Notes under the pieces: generated by a model
Database searches by the model: none
What the model was told of the DNA's origin: nothing
Seen by the model: only the letters and a program-made list of their open reading frames with translations
Translations under genes and position numbers: made by a program
Shown: one piece after another, positions 26,896-35,159 of the stretch
Layout: each line of letters starts with the position of its first letter
Numbering within the stretch: the stretch's first letter is position 1
Assembly: GCF_030398335.1 (NCBI RefSeq)
Contig: NZ_JAOAOP010000001.1
Location: 208,707-272,706, forward strand
Source of the DNA: Aquibium sp. A9E412
GTDB taxonomy: Bacteria > Pseudomonadota > Alphaproteobacteria > Rhizobiales > Rhizobiaceae
Reading direction: 5' to 3'
DNA length: 64,000 nt

Positions 26896-27732
26896 TCAGG
26901 CCTCCGTGCCGGCTTCGGCGGCGGCCTCGCCGCTCTCGGCCTCGGCCTTCGCTTGCTCGCGTTTGCGCTCCACCATCCGGGCGGCCCAGATGGCAATCTC
27001 GTAGAGAAGGATGGTGGGAAGCGCAAGGCCGATCTGGCTGACCGGATCGGGCGGCGTCAGCACCGCGGCGACGACGAAGGCGCCGACGATGGCGTATTTG
27101 CGCTTGTCGGCCAGCGACGCCGAGGTGAGCAGCCCGACGCGCGCCATCAGCGTGGTCACGACGGGAAGCTGGAAGACGAGCCCGAACGACAGGATCAGCG
27201 TCATGATGAGGCCGAGATACTCCGACACGCGCGGCAGCAGCGAGATCTGGATCTCGTTGTCGGGCCCGACCTGCTGCATCGACAGGAAGAACCACATCAC
27301 CATCGGCGTGAAGAAGAAATAGACCAGCGCGCCACCGATCAAAAACAGGATCGGCGAGGCGACCAGGAACGGCAGGAAGGCGCGGCGCTCGTTGCGGTAG
27401 AGACCCGGCGCCACGAACTTGTAGACCTGCGTGGCGATCACCGGAAAGGCGATCACCAGCCCGCCGAACATGGCGAGCTTGATCTGGGTGAAGAAGAACT
27501 CCTGCGGCGCGGTGTAGATCAGGTCGACCTTGTCGCTGTCGAGACCGGCCCAGGCGGTCGCCCACTGGAAGGGAATGACCAACAGGTTGAAGATCTGCTT
27601 GGCGAAGAAGAAGCAGACCAGGAAGGCGACGAAGAAGCCGGCGATCGCCCAGATGAGCCGCGAGCGCAGCTCGATCAGATGGTCGAGCAGCGGTGCCGAG
27701 GACTTGTCGATCTCGTCGTCTTCGGCGCTCAC
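26896..27732 (-). CDS. tatC: Sec-independent translocase subunit TatC
   Basis: This encodes 278 residues. The TatC core spans six membrane helices, starting after PLLDHLIELRSRLIWAI (signature E-L-R-x-R) and including PFQWATAWAGLDSDKVDLIYTAPQEFF and VAPGLYRNERRAF. It is the twin-arginine signal receptor of the Tat translocase. The ATG at 27732 overlaps the tatB stop (ATGA). The C-terminus is extended by a charged, cytoplasmic tail rich in Glu and Ala. Confidence 0.97.
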   Translation of the reverse strand: MSAEDDEIDKSSAPLLDHLIELRSRLIWAIAGFFVAFLVCFFFAKQIFNLLVIPFQWATAWAGLDSDKVDLIYTAPQEFFFTQIKLAMFGGLVIAFPVIATQVYKFVAPGLYRNERRAFLPFLVASPILFLIGGALVYFFFTPMVMWFFLSMQQVGPDNEIQISLLPRVSEYLGLIMTLILSFGLVFQLPVVTTLMARVGLLTSASLADKRKYAIVGAFVVAAVLTPPDPVSQIGLALPTILLYEIAIWAARMVERKREQAKAEAESGEAAAEAGTEA

Positions 27733-28397
27733 GTCTTTGCCCCGGATGATGTCTTGCGCGCCGCCGGCGTCTTGCGCCCGGCCGGCGTCTTGCCGCCGCT
27801 CGTCGGGGCCTTGCCGGCCGGCGCCTTGCCCGACGCGCTCTTCGGAGCCGCCTTCGCCTTCGCCGGCGCGGACTTGGCGGCCGTGGCGGCCTTGCCGGTC
27901 GCGGCGCTCGCCGCCGAAGTCCGGGCCGGGGTCTTTGCCCTGGCCGCGGTCTTGCGTCCGCCCTTCGCCGGCGCGGCGGCGGCGCCCTTCGGCGCGGCCT
28001 TCTTCGCCTCGCCCGGCATCGCGTCGGGCCCGGCCTTGAGCGGCGCGGCCTCGTGCGGCTTGTCGTCGGCGGCCTCCGGCGCGTCGGGCTTCGGCTTCAT
28101 CGCCCGGTCGAGCCCCTCGCGCACGTCCTTGCCGGCCTTTTCGAGCGGGCTCAGATGCTTCTTGATCTCGTTGCGCGGATCAAGCTTGCGCGCCTGGTCG
28201 GCCAGCCCCTTCACCTCGTCGAGCTCGGCTTCCTTGAGCGCGTCGTCGAACTGCCGGCGGAAATCGCCGGCCATGCTGCGCAGCTTGCTGGTGGTGCGGC
28301 CAAAGGTGCGCAGCATGCGCGGCAGGTCCTTCGGGCCGACCACGACGATCAGCACGATGGCGACGACCAGGAGTTCGGGCCAGCCGAGGTCTAGCAT
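27729..28397 (-). CDS. tatB: Sec-independent translocase subunit TatB
   Basis: This encodes 222 residues. The N-terminal membrane helix with MLDLGWPELLVVAIVLIVVVGPKDLP is diagnostic of TatB; an amphipathic helix follows (FRRQFDDALKEAELDEVK). The second half is a long Ala/Lys/Pro-rich disordered tail. TatB and TatC form the receptor complex for twin-arginine substrates. It lies between tatA and tatC with translational overlap to tatC. Confidence 0.96.
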   Translation of the reverse strand: MLDLGWPELLVVAIVLIVVVGPKDLPRMLRTFGRTTSKLRSMAGDFRRQFDDALKEAELDEVKGLADQARKLDPRNEIKKHLSPLEKAGKDVREGLDRAMKPKPDAPEAADDKPHEAAPLKAGPDAMPGEAKKAAPKGAAAAPAKGGRKTAARAKTPARTSAASAATGKAATAAKSAPAKAKAAPKSASGKAPAGKAPTSGGKTPAGRKTPAARKTSSGAKT

Positions 28398-28462
28398 GGA
28401 TCAACGATTCCGAAGGCGCGGCGGAAGGCTCCGCCACGCGCAGGGACGGCGGAAGGCCGGTG

Positions 28463-28687
28463 TCAGGACTTCGAAGCCTTTTCGCTGGCCGGCTTCACGG
28501 TCTCGTCGGAGCGGTGCTCGACGGTCCTGGACTTTTCGGCGTCCTCGTCTTCCTCGGACATGCCTTTCTTGAAGCTCTTGATGCCCTTGGCCATGTCGCC
28601 CATCAGCTCGGGGATCTTGCCCCGTCCGAACAGCAGAAGCACGACCACGAGCACGATGAGCCAGTGCCAAATCGAGAAGGAGCCCAT
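28463..28687 (-). CDS. tatA: Sec-independent translocase pore subunit TatA
   Basis: This encodes 74 residues. Sequence [29 protein letters not shown] gives the single membrane helix and the [24 protein letters not shown] amphipathic helix of TatA, followed by a short acidic tail. TatA oligomerises to form the twin-arginine pore. First gene of tatABC; 65 bp separate it from tatB. Confidence 0.95.
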   Translation of the reverse strand: MGSFSIWHWLIVLVVVLLLFGRGKIPELMGDMAKGIKSFKKGMSEEDEDAEKSRTVEHRSDETVKPASEKASKS

Positions 28688-28724
28688 GATGCGTCTCTCA
28701 AGAAGGTTTCAATCCAAGTCTGAT

Positions 28725-29843
28725 TTATGCGCTTTCGCCGCGTCTTTCAAACACAAGCACATCAGACTTTCTGACCGAGAGCCAGATATCGCGCGCCTTC
28801 GTCGGCAGAGCGCCGAAACGCACGCGCGCCCGGATCGGCTCCTCGGCGCCGGGAATCGCCATTTCGACCAGTTCCACCACGCCGAGGAAGCGGCGTGATA
28901 GCACCCGCGCGGGCACTTCGCCAGTGCGTTCGGCGACCTCGATGTCGGACAGCCGCACGGCGACCGTGGCGGGCGCCCCCTCCTCCAGCGCCGGCGCGAC
29001 GAAGCGGCCGACCGGCGTCTCCACCCAGCCGCCGGCGACGCGCGCCTCGAACACGTTGAGCTCGGAGAAGAAGCCGGCGACGAACAGGTCGCGCGGCGCC
29101 TGGTAGAGCTCCTGCGCGGGACCGGCCTGTACCAGCCGCCCGTCCTTGAGCAGCGCGATGCGGTCGGCCATGCGCATCGCCTCCTCCGCATCGTGGGTGA
29201 CGATGATGGCGGTGGCGCGGCTCTGGCGCAGGATGGCCAGCGTCTCGGCGCGGACCGCGTCCTTGAGGCGCGAATCGAGGCCGGAGAACGGCTCGTCCAT
29301 CAGCAGCACGGCCGGGCGCGGCGCCAACGCGCGGGCGAGCGCCACGCGCTGCTGCTCGCCGCCCGACAGGACGTGCGGATAGGCGCCGGCATAGCCCTCC
29401 AGACCGACGCGCGACAGCGCCACCATCGCCTCGCGGCGCGCCTCCTCGCGCGACAGCGCGGTCAGCCCGAAACGCACGTTGTCGAGGATCGTGAGATGCG
29501 GAAACAGCGCGAAATCCTGGAACACCAGGCCGATGGAGCGCTGCTCGGGCGGCAGGAACACCGAGGGGCCGGCGATCTCGCGGTTGTTGAGCAGGACGCG
29601 GCCGGCGCTCTGCACCTCGATGCCGGCGGCGATGCGCAGCAGCGTCGTCTTGCCCGAACCGGAGGGGCCGAGCAGGCACAGTACCTCGCCCGGCTCGGCG
29701 GCCAGGCTGACGCGGTCGAGTGCTGCCGTCTCGCCGGTGAAGCGGTGGCTGACATCCTCGAAGGCAAGCCGTGCGGCGAAGCTGACGCCGGTTCTCGCCC
29801 GAGCCGGGCTTCGCACTGGGCTGGGCGCTGATGGGCTGCTCAT
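28725..29843 (-). CDS. Orphan ABC transporter ATP-binding protein, FbpC/CysA-like with TOBE domain
   Basis: This encodes 372 residues. All ATPase motifs are present: Walker A GPSGSGKTTLLR, Q-loop LVFQDFALFPHLT, signature LSGGEQQRVALARAL, Walker B VLLMDEPFSGLD, and H-loop VTHDAEEAM. The C-terminal ~110 residues form a TOBE-like regulatory domain, as in iron(III), sulfate or spermidine importers. No permease or binding-protein gene is adjacent. The gene separates scpB from tatA, which are neighbours in many relatives, so it may be an insertion into the block. The substrate cannot be given. ATG at 29843 starts a short basic lead-in. Confidence 0.9.
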   Translation of the reverse strand: MSSPSAPSPVRSPARARTGVSFAARLAFEDVSHRFTGETAALDRVSLAAEPGEVLCLLGPSGSGKTTLLRIAAGIEVQSAGRVLLNNREIAGPSVFLPPEQRSIGLVFQDFALFPHLTILDNVRFGLTALSREEARREAMVALSRVGLEGYAGAYPHVLSGGEQQRVALARALAPRPAVLLMDEPFSGLDSRLKDAVRAETLAILRQSRATAIIVTHDAEEAMRMADRIALLKDGRLVQAGPAQELYQAPRDLFVAGFFSELNVFEARVAGGWVETPVGRFVAPALEEGAPATVAVRLSDIEVAERTGEVPARVLSRRFLGVVELVEMAIPGAEEPIRARVRFGALPTKARDIWLSVRKSDVLVFERRGESA

Positions 29844-29893
29844 GCGCGGCGGTCCGGATCCCTCACACGCGCGGCAGGCCGCGCCGGCAAGGG

Positions 29894-30634
29894 TCAATCA
29901 TCGTCGACCCGCGGTGTCAACAGACCGAGATCCTCCAGGTCGAGGTCGGTCAGCGGGTCCTCGTCCTCGGCCAGCGCGTCGGGATTGGCCGGCGGCTGCG
30001 GCACGGCGAAGTTGGCCGGCATGCGCGCCGACAGGAGCCCGGCCCCCTTGAGCTCGTCGAGGCCCGGCAGGTCGCGCAGCTCCTCGAGGCCGAAATGGTC
30101 GAGGAAGGCGTCGGTGGTGCCGTAGGTGACCGGCCGGCCCGGCGAGCGGCGGCGGCCGCGCATGCGCACCCAGCCGGTCTCCATCAGCGTGTCGAGCGTG
30201 CCCTTGGAGGTCTCGACGCCGCGGATCTCCTCGATCTCGGCGCGCGTGACCGGCTGGTGGTAGGCGATGACGGCGAGCATCTCCAGCGCGGCGCGCGACA
30301 GCTTCTTCTGCTCGACCGCCTGGCGCGTCATCAGGAAGGCGAGATCGCCGGCCGTGCGGAAGGCCCAGGCGCCGTTGACGCACACCAGGTTGACGCCGCG
30401 GCGCTCGTAGTCGGCCCTGAGCGCGGCCATCACCGCCGGCATGTCGACGCCTTCGGGCAGGCGGCCGGCCAGCGCCTTCTCCGACACCGGCTCGGCGCTG
30501 GCGAAGACGATCGCCTCGGCCATGCGCTTGGTCTCGGCCAGGTGCAGCCGCTCGGCCGGGTTGTCCCCGTGCCGGTCGTCGCCCGCCTCAGCCTCGTCGG
30601 GCCGGAACGGCACCACGTTGCCGCTTTCGCTCAT
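29894..30634 (-). CDS. scpB: Segregation and condensation protein B
   Basis: This encodes 246 residues. Two winged-helix domains are visible (AEAIVFASAEPVSEKALAGRL and LSRAALEMLAVIAYHQPVTRAEIEEIRGV, the latter a ScpB hallmark). A long acidic C-terminal tail (DALAEDEDPLTDLDLEDLG) is typical of alphaproteobacterial members. ScpB binds ScpA and SMC in the condensin complex on the chromosome. Its ATG overlaps the scpA stop (ATGA). Confidence 0.95.
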   Translation of the reverse strand: MSESGNVVPFRPDEAEAGDDRHGDNPAERLHLAETKRMAEAIVFASAEPVSEKALAGRLPEGVDMPAVMAALRADYERRGVNLVCVNGAWAFRTAGDLAFLMTRQAVEQKKLSRAALEMLAVIAYHQPVTRAEIEEIRGVETSKGTLDTLMETGWVRMRGRRRSPGRPVTYGTTDAFLDHFGLEELRDLPGLDELKGAGLLSARMPANFAVPQPPANPDALAEDEDPLTDLDLEDLGLLTPRVDDD

Positions 30635-31422
30635 CAGTCGACCTCCGCGGGGTTCTGTCGTCCGCGCATGTAGAGCGGCGCAAAGGGCTGGTCCTGACGG
30701 ATCTCGATGGCGCCCTCGCGCACCAGCTCCAGGCTGGCGGCGAACGAGCTCGCCAGCACCGTCGAGCGCCGCCCCTCCTCGGCCAGGTAGCGCAGCAGGA
30801 AGCGGTCGAGCGCCGTCCAGTCGTCGAGCGCGCCGACCAGCCGCACCAGAATGTCGCGCGCCTCCTTGAGCGACCACACGCCGCGCTTCTCGATGCGCAC
30901 ATTGGTCACCGCGCGGCGCTGGCGCTGCGCGGCATAGGCGGTCAGGAGGTCGTACAGGCTGGCGGTATAGTCCTGGCGCCGGTCGACCGCCACCGTCTCC
31001 GGCATGCCACGGGCGAAGACGTCGCGGCCGAGCCGGTTGCGGTTGACCAGCCTGGCGGCCGCGTCGCGCATCGCCTCGAGCCGCTTGAGGCGGAACTGCA
31101 GCACCGCCGCCATCTCCTCGCCGGACTGGCCGTCGTCCTGCGGCTGCTTGGGAATGAGCAGCTTGGACTTGAGATAGGCGAGCCAGGCGGCCATCACCAG
31201 ATAGTCCGCGGCCAGCTCGAGACGCATGGCGCGCAGCCGCTCGATGAAGCCGAGATACTGCTCGGCCAGCGCCAGCACCGAGATGCGCGCCAGATCGACC
31301 TTCTGGGTGCGCGCCAGGTGCAGCAGCAGGTCGAGCGGTCCCTCGAAGCCGTCGACGTCGACCGTCAGCGCCGGGTCGGACGCCGTGCGCGTCTCGGCCT
31401 CGGCGGACCAGAGCTGGTCCAT
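30634..31422 (-). CDS. scpA: Segregation and condensation protein A (kleisin)
   Basis: This encodes 262 residues from ATG at 31422 (MDQLWSAEAETR); a GTG at 31464 in the same frame is an alternative. The conserved DVDGFEGPLDLLLHLARTQKVD and ISVLALAEQYLGFI mark the SMC-neck-binding N-terminal domain; the C-terminal helical domain is longer than in Bacillus. ScpA bridges the SMC heads. It is coupled with scpB and lies immediately downstream of nagZ. Confidence 0.95.
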   Translation of the reverse strand: MDQLWSAEAETRTASDPALTVDVDGFEGPLDLLLHLARTQKVDLARISVLALAEQYLGFIERLRAMRLELAADYLVMAAWLAYLKSKLLIPKQPQDDGQSGEEMAAVLQFRLKRLEAMRDAAARLVNRNRLGRDVFARGMPETVAVDRRQDYTASLYDLLTAYAAQRQRRAVTNVRIEKRGVWSLKEARDILVRLVGALDDWTALDRFLLRYLAEEGRRSTVLASSFAASLELVREGAIEIRQDQPFAPLYMRGRQNPAEVD

Positions 31423-31496
31423 CGGGATCGGCTTGCCGCTGCGCTGTTCGCCCGTCTGTGCCACCGTGCCGTTCCGTTTCGCTGTCCGCCCCCCGC

Positions 31497-32516
31497 TCAG
31501 GCCGCCGCCGCGACGCAGCGGGCGAACTCCGCTCGCGCCGCGTCCTCCGCGGTCGCGTCGCAGGCGCGGCGGAAGGCGAGCGCCCGCTCGGCCCGCGCCA
31601 GCGCGGCACCGGCCAGCGGCGCCACCGCCTCGGCCACCGCGCGCATCTCCTGCATGACGCCGTTGCAGTGAAGGACCACATCGCAGCCGGCCGCAAGCAC
31701 CGCGGCCGCCCGCTCGCCGAAATCCCCAGAAAGTGCGTGCATCGACAGGTCGTCGCTCATCAGCAGACCGTCGAAGCCGATCTCGCCGCGCACGATGTCG
31801 GCGATGACGCGCGGCGACACGGTGGCAGGCCGCGCCGCATCGACCGCCTCGTAGACGAGATGCGCGGTCATCGCCATCGGCAGGTCGGCGAGCGCGCGGA
31901 AGGGCACGAAGTCGCACGCGCGCAGCGCCGCGAGCGCGGCGGCGACGCGCGGCAGCTCGCGATGGCTGTCGGCCGTCGCGCGGCCGTGGCCCGGCACGTG
32001 CTTCATCACCGGCAGGATGCCGCCGGCGACGAGGCCGTCGGCCGCGGCGCGGCCGAGCGCGGCGACCGCCGCGGCATCCTCGCCATAGGACCGGTTGCCG
32101 ATCACGTCGTGCGTGCCGGGCTGGCGCACGTCGAGCACCGGCAGGCAGTCGGCGGAAATCCCGAGGCGGGCGAGATCGAAGGCGTGCAGCCGCGACATCA
32201 GCCAGGCGGCGCGCAGGCCGAGTTCGGCATCGGCGCGGTAGAGCGCGCCGAGCGCGGCGGCCGGCGGATAGTCTGCGGCGAGCGGCGGGCGCAGGCGCTG
32301 CACGCGGCCGCCCTCCTGGTCGACGAGGACCGGCGCGTCGGGCCGGCCGACGCTGTCGCGCATCGCCGCGACGAGGTCGCGCACCTGGCCCGCCTCGGCG
32401 ATGTTGCGGGCAAACAGGATGAAGCCCCACGGGCGATGCTCGCGATAGAACGCGATCTCGTCGGCGCCGAGCCGCAGGCCGGCGGCGCCCAGAATCATGG
32501 CCTTTGATTCGCTCAT
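31497..32516 (-). CDS. nagZ: Beta-N-acetylhexosaminidase NagZ (GH3)
   Basis: This encodes 339 residues. It removes N-acetylglucosamine from cytoplasmic muropeptides during cell-wall recycling. Family motifs are PVLVDQEGGRVQRL, KHVPGHGRATADSH (flexible loop with the general acid/base His) and DGLLMSDDLSMHAL (nucleophile Asp in SDD). The start ATG at 32516 begins MSESKAMILG. It lies between the SPOR-domain protein and scpA, its usual alphaproteobacterial position. Confidence 0.96.
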   Translation of the reverse strand: MSESKAMILGAAGLRLGADEIAFYREHRPWGFILFARNIAEAGQVRDLVAAMRDSVGRPDAPVLVDQEGGRVQRLRPPLAADYPPAAALGALYRADAELGLRAAWLMSRLHAFDLARLGISADCLPVLDVRQPGTHDVIGNRSYGEDAAAVAALGRAAADGLVAGGILPVMKHVPGHGRATADSHRELPRVAAALAALRACDFVPFRALADLPMAMTAHLVYEAVDAARPATVSPRVIADIVRGEIGFDGLLMSDDLSMHALSGDFGERAAAVLAAGCDVVLHCNGVMQEMRAVAEAVAPLAGAALARAERALAFRRACDATAEDAARAEFARCVAAAA

Positions 32517-32583
32517 GCCCGGCAGCATAGCGCGCCGGCGCGCCGCTGGCACGCCGGCGGTCGGGGGCGTGGCGGCAGCCGGC

Positions 32584-35061
32584 CTATTTGGAGACGAAGC
32601 AGCTTCCGCCGGCCGCCTTGAGCCGTTCGCACAGCGCCACCGCGTCGCTCTTCGAGGCGGACGGGATGCGCACCCGGTAGTAGGTGCCCTTGCCGGTGAT
32701 GTCGGCGCGCACGATGTTGACGCCGCGGCCCGACAGGAGATCGCCATAGCGCCGCGCGAGATCCTGGTAGGACTGCTGCGCGGCAGCCGAGGTCGGCTGC
32801 GAGGCGATCTGCACCGACCACTCGCTGCCGCCGCCGCCCGATGCCGGCGCGGCCGGGGCGGCGGGTGCGGCGGTGCGGGCGGGCTCGGCCGCACGCGGCG
32901 TCGCGGCGGCGACCTGCTGGCGCGGCTCTGCCGCGCGGGCCGGCGGCTGGAAGGCCGGCCGGGCCGAGGGCACCGGCACGGTCTCGTCGATGGCGGCGGT
33001 GGTCTCGGCCGGCGCGCCCTCGCTCGCGGTCTCGACGTCCGCGGTTGCGGCGGCGGGCGTCGCCGCATCCGGCGTCGCGGCGGCCGGGCCTGCCGTGTCG
33101 GCTGTCTCGCCGGCCGGCGCGTCGACGATGCGCACCGGCGTGTCGGCCGGAGCGGCAGCGACAACCGTGCCGGCGGCGGCGCCGTCGGCCTGCGGCGCGG
33201 CGGCCGGCGCCGCGGCCACCTGCTCGGGCTCGGGCGCGACCGGCTCGCGCGGCACCAGCGTGCCGTCCGGCCGCACGATCAGCGTGCGCACGCGGCGCGG
33301 CGCGACGGCGGCCATCTCGTCGGCGGCGCCGGCGGCGGCCTCGTCCTCGACCGGTGCCAGCCGATCCTCGGCCTTGAGCGGCGGCGCGCTGGCGGCCGGC
33401 TCGGTGGCCACGGCGCGCGGCTCGGCGCGCGCGGCCACGTCGATCGGCTCCTCGGTGGTGGTCACCAGGCTCTGCTGCGCCGGCGCGGCGTCGGCGCCCT
33501 CGCCGGCGACGCGCTGATAGACCGGGTTCTCCTGGTTGGGCACCTGGGTGCCGCCGGGGTTTTCCGGCTTGACCTTGACCGGACCGTCGTCGGCCTTGAC
33601 CATCACCGGCGCGCCCGGCTCGTCACCGCCGAAGGACAGCGCGAAGGCGCCGATGCCGCCGATCACGGCGACGCCGGCCACGACGGCGGCGATCATCAGG
33701 CCGCGGCTGCGGCCGGCCGGCCGGTCGGCGCGCTCGGCGGCCGGCGCATCGACGTCGGCGTCGGCATCGGTGTCGCGGGCCGCGCCGAAGGCCATCGGTG
33801 CGGCCGCCAGCTCGTCGGCGTCGTCGCGGCGCGCGTCGAAGGGGCTCGGCATGTCGCGGTGCTCGTCGCCGCGCTCCGGCTCGAGGGAAAAGTCGCTCTC
33901 GGCCCAGAAATCGTCGGCGCCGGCGGCGGCCGACGGCATCGCCGCCTCCGCGGCGGCCGGCGGCGCGGCGGCCGGCTCGTCCGGCTGGCCGAGATCGCCG
34001 AACGCCTCGGCGAGCTCGCTTTCCAGATCGTCGAAGGCGGCCGCCTGCAGCGCCTCGTCCTCGAAGCGGATCTCCGGGATGTCGAGATCGTCGGGCTGCG
34101 CCTGCGGGAACTCCTCGATCTCGAGCGTCTCGATCTGCGGCGCCCCGGCGTGCGGCGATGCCGCGGCGGCCTCGGACGGATCGGCCGCGACCGGCTCCTC
34201 GTCGGCCAGCGCCGCGTGGCGCGCACCCGCCGCGCGGGCATAGTCGAAGGGCACGGCCTCGGCCGGCCCGGCGTCGCCGTGGTCCTCGACGGCGACCGGC
34301 ATCGCGCCGTGCGGCGCGGCGCGAACCGGATCGGCGGGCGCGGCGCTCTCGGCAAGCTCCTGATGGCCGAAGATCGCCTCGAGCTCGCTTTCCAGGCTGA
34401 GCTCCGGCGCTTCCGGCTCTATCTCTTCCGGCTCCATCTCTTCCGGCTGCGGCGCTTGCGGCTGCGGCGCCGGAGCGGCGACGGCGCGCAGCGTGTGCGG
34501 CAGGATGACGAGCGGCGCGGCCGCCGCATGCTCCGGCTCCGGGGCGCTTTCGGCCGGCGCGGCCTCCTCGAAGCGCGCGGTGAAGGCGGCGTCGAGCTCG
34601 CTTTCCAGGTCGATCGCGTCATCCAGCGGCAAGTCGGCGGTCGCGCCGCGGTCGTCCCAAGCCGTGGCGGGGGCGGCCGGCGCGGCCTCGGCCGGCGTCG
34701 CGCGCGACGCCGGCGCCATGTCCGGGCGGTTGTCCTGCGCCGGCCGGGCTTCGCCCGCCGGCTCATCGTCCCACGCCGGTCGGGCGTCGCCCGCCGGCTC
34801 ATCATCCCACGCCGGTCGGGCTTCGCCCGCCGGCTCGTCGTCCCACGCCGGTCGGGCGTCGCCCGCCGGCTCGAGGGCGATATCGAGGTCGCCCATCAGC
34901 TCGCTCTCGAGATCGAGCGCCAGCTCGTCTTCGGCCGCCGACGGTTCGCTGCCCGCGGCCGAGCGCGGGTCGTGGCCCATGATCCGGGTCAGCTCGGCGA
35001 ACGGATCGTCGTCCGCCAGCTCGACATACCGGTCCTGTTTCGCCTGATTCATGTCTGCCAT
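32584..35061 (-). CDS. Large SPOR-domain membrane protein with repeated LESEL motifs
   Basis: This encodes 825 residues. Chosen start ATG at 35061 follows GGGGGAAAA. Residues 1-450 are an acidic, disordered cytoplasmic region; a single membrane helix lies near 455-477; 480-745 is a periplasmic Ala/Pro linker; and 750-825 is a SPOR domain (WSVQIASQPTSAAAQ, YYRVRIPSASKSDA) that binds denuded glycan at the septum. The cytoplasmic part contains four copies of LESEL (residues 51, 152, 223, 346) and four tandem copies of a 12-residue unit (64-111). It lies between argS and nagZ. I infer a division or envelope role. Confidence 0.9.
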   Translation of the reverse strand: MADMNQAKQDRYVELADDDPFAELTRIMGHDPRSAAGSEPSAAEDELALDLESELMGDLDIALEPAGDARPAWDDEPAGEARPAWDDEPAGDARPAWDDEPAGEARPAQDNRPDMAPASRATPAEAAPAAPATAWDDRGATADLPLDDAIDLESELDAAFTARFEEAAPAESAPEPEHAAAAPLVILPHTLRAVAAPAPQPQAPQPEEMEPEEIEPEAPELSLESELEAIFGHQELAESAAPADPVRAAPHGAMPVAVEDHGDAGPAEAVPFDYARAAGARHAALADEEPVAADPSEAAAASPHAGAPQIETLEIEEFPQAQPDDLDIPEIRFEDEALQAAAFDDLESELAEAFGDLGQPDEPAAAPPAAAEAAMPSAAAGADDFWAESDFSLEPERGDEHRDMPSPFDARRDDADELAAAPMAFGAARDTDADADVDAPAAERADRPAGRSRGLMIAAVVAGVAVIGGIGAFALSFGGDEPGAPVMVKADDGPVKVKPENPGGTQVPNQENPVYQRVAGEGADAAPAQQSLVTTTEEPIDVAARAEPRAVATEPAASAPPLKAEDRLAPVEDEAAAGAADEMAAVAPRRVRTLIVRPDGTLVPREPVAPEPEQVAAAPAAAPQADGAAAGTVVAAAPADTPVRIVDAPAGETADTAGPAAATPDAATPAAATADVETASEGAPAETTAAIDETVPVPSARPAFQPPARAAEPRQQVAAATPRAAEPARTAAPAAPAAPASGGGGSEWSVQIASQPTSAAAQQSYQDLARRYGDLLSGRGVNIVRADITGKGTYYRVRIPSASKSDAVALCERLKAAGGSCFVSK
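34729..34872. repeat. In-frame 36-bp tandem repeat (4 copies) within the SPOR gene
   Basis: Four consecutive 36-bp units encode EPAGDARPAWDD-type 12-mers, alternating GDAR and GEAR; the last ends in AQDN. Near-identity between units suggests recent expansion by slippage or unequal recombination. Confidence 0.9.
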
Positions 35062-35159
35062 GCTTTTCCCCGCATCACGCCCGGACGCCGGCGACGTCAT
35101 ATTTTGGCTCGGGCCGTATCAGCGCATTGTGGGCAAAAGGTGACAGGAAACGCCCGCTC

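Noticed and set aside
34729..34872. Regular repeats suggesting a CRISPR array
   Set aside because: The units are in-frame, contiguous and code for a 12-residue repeat; there are no spacers and no cas genes.
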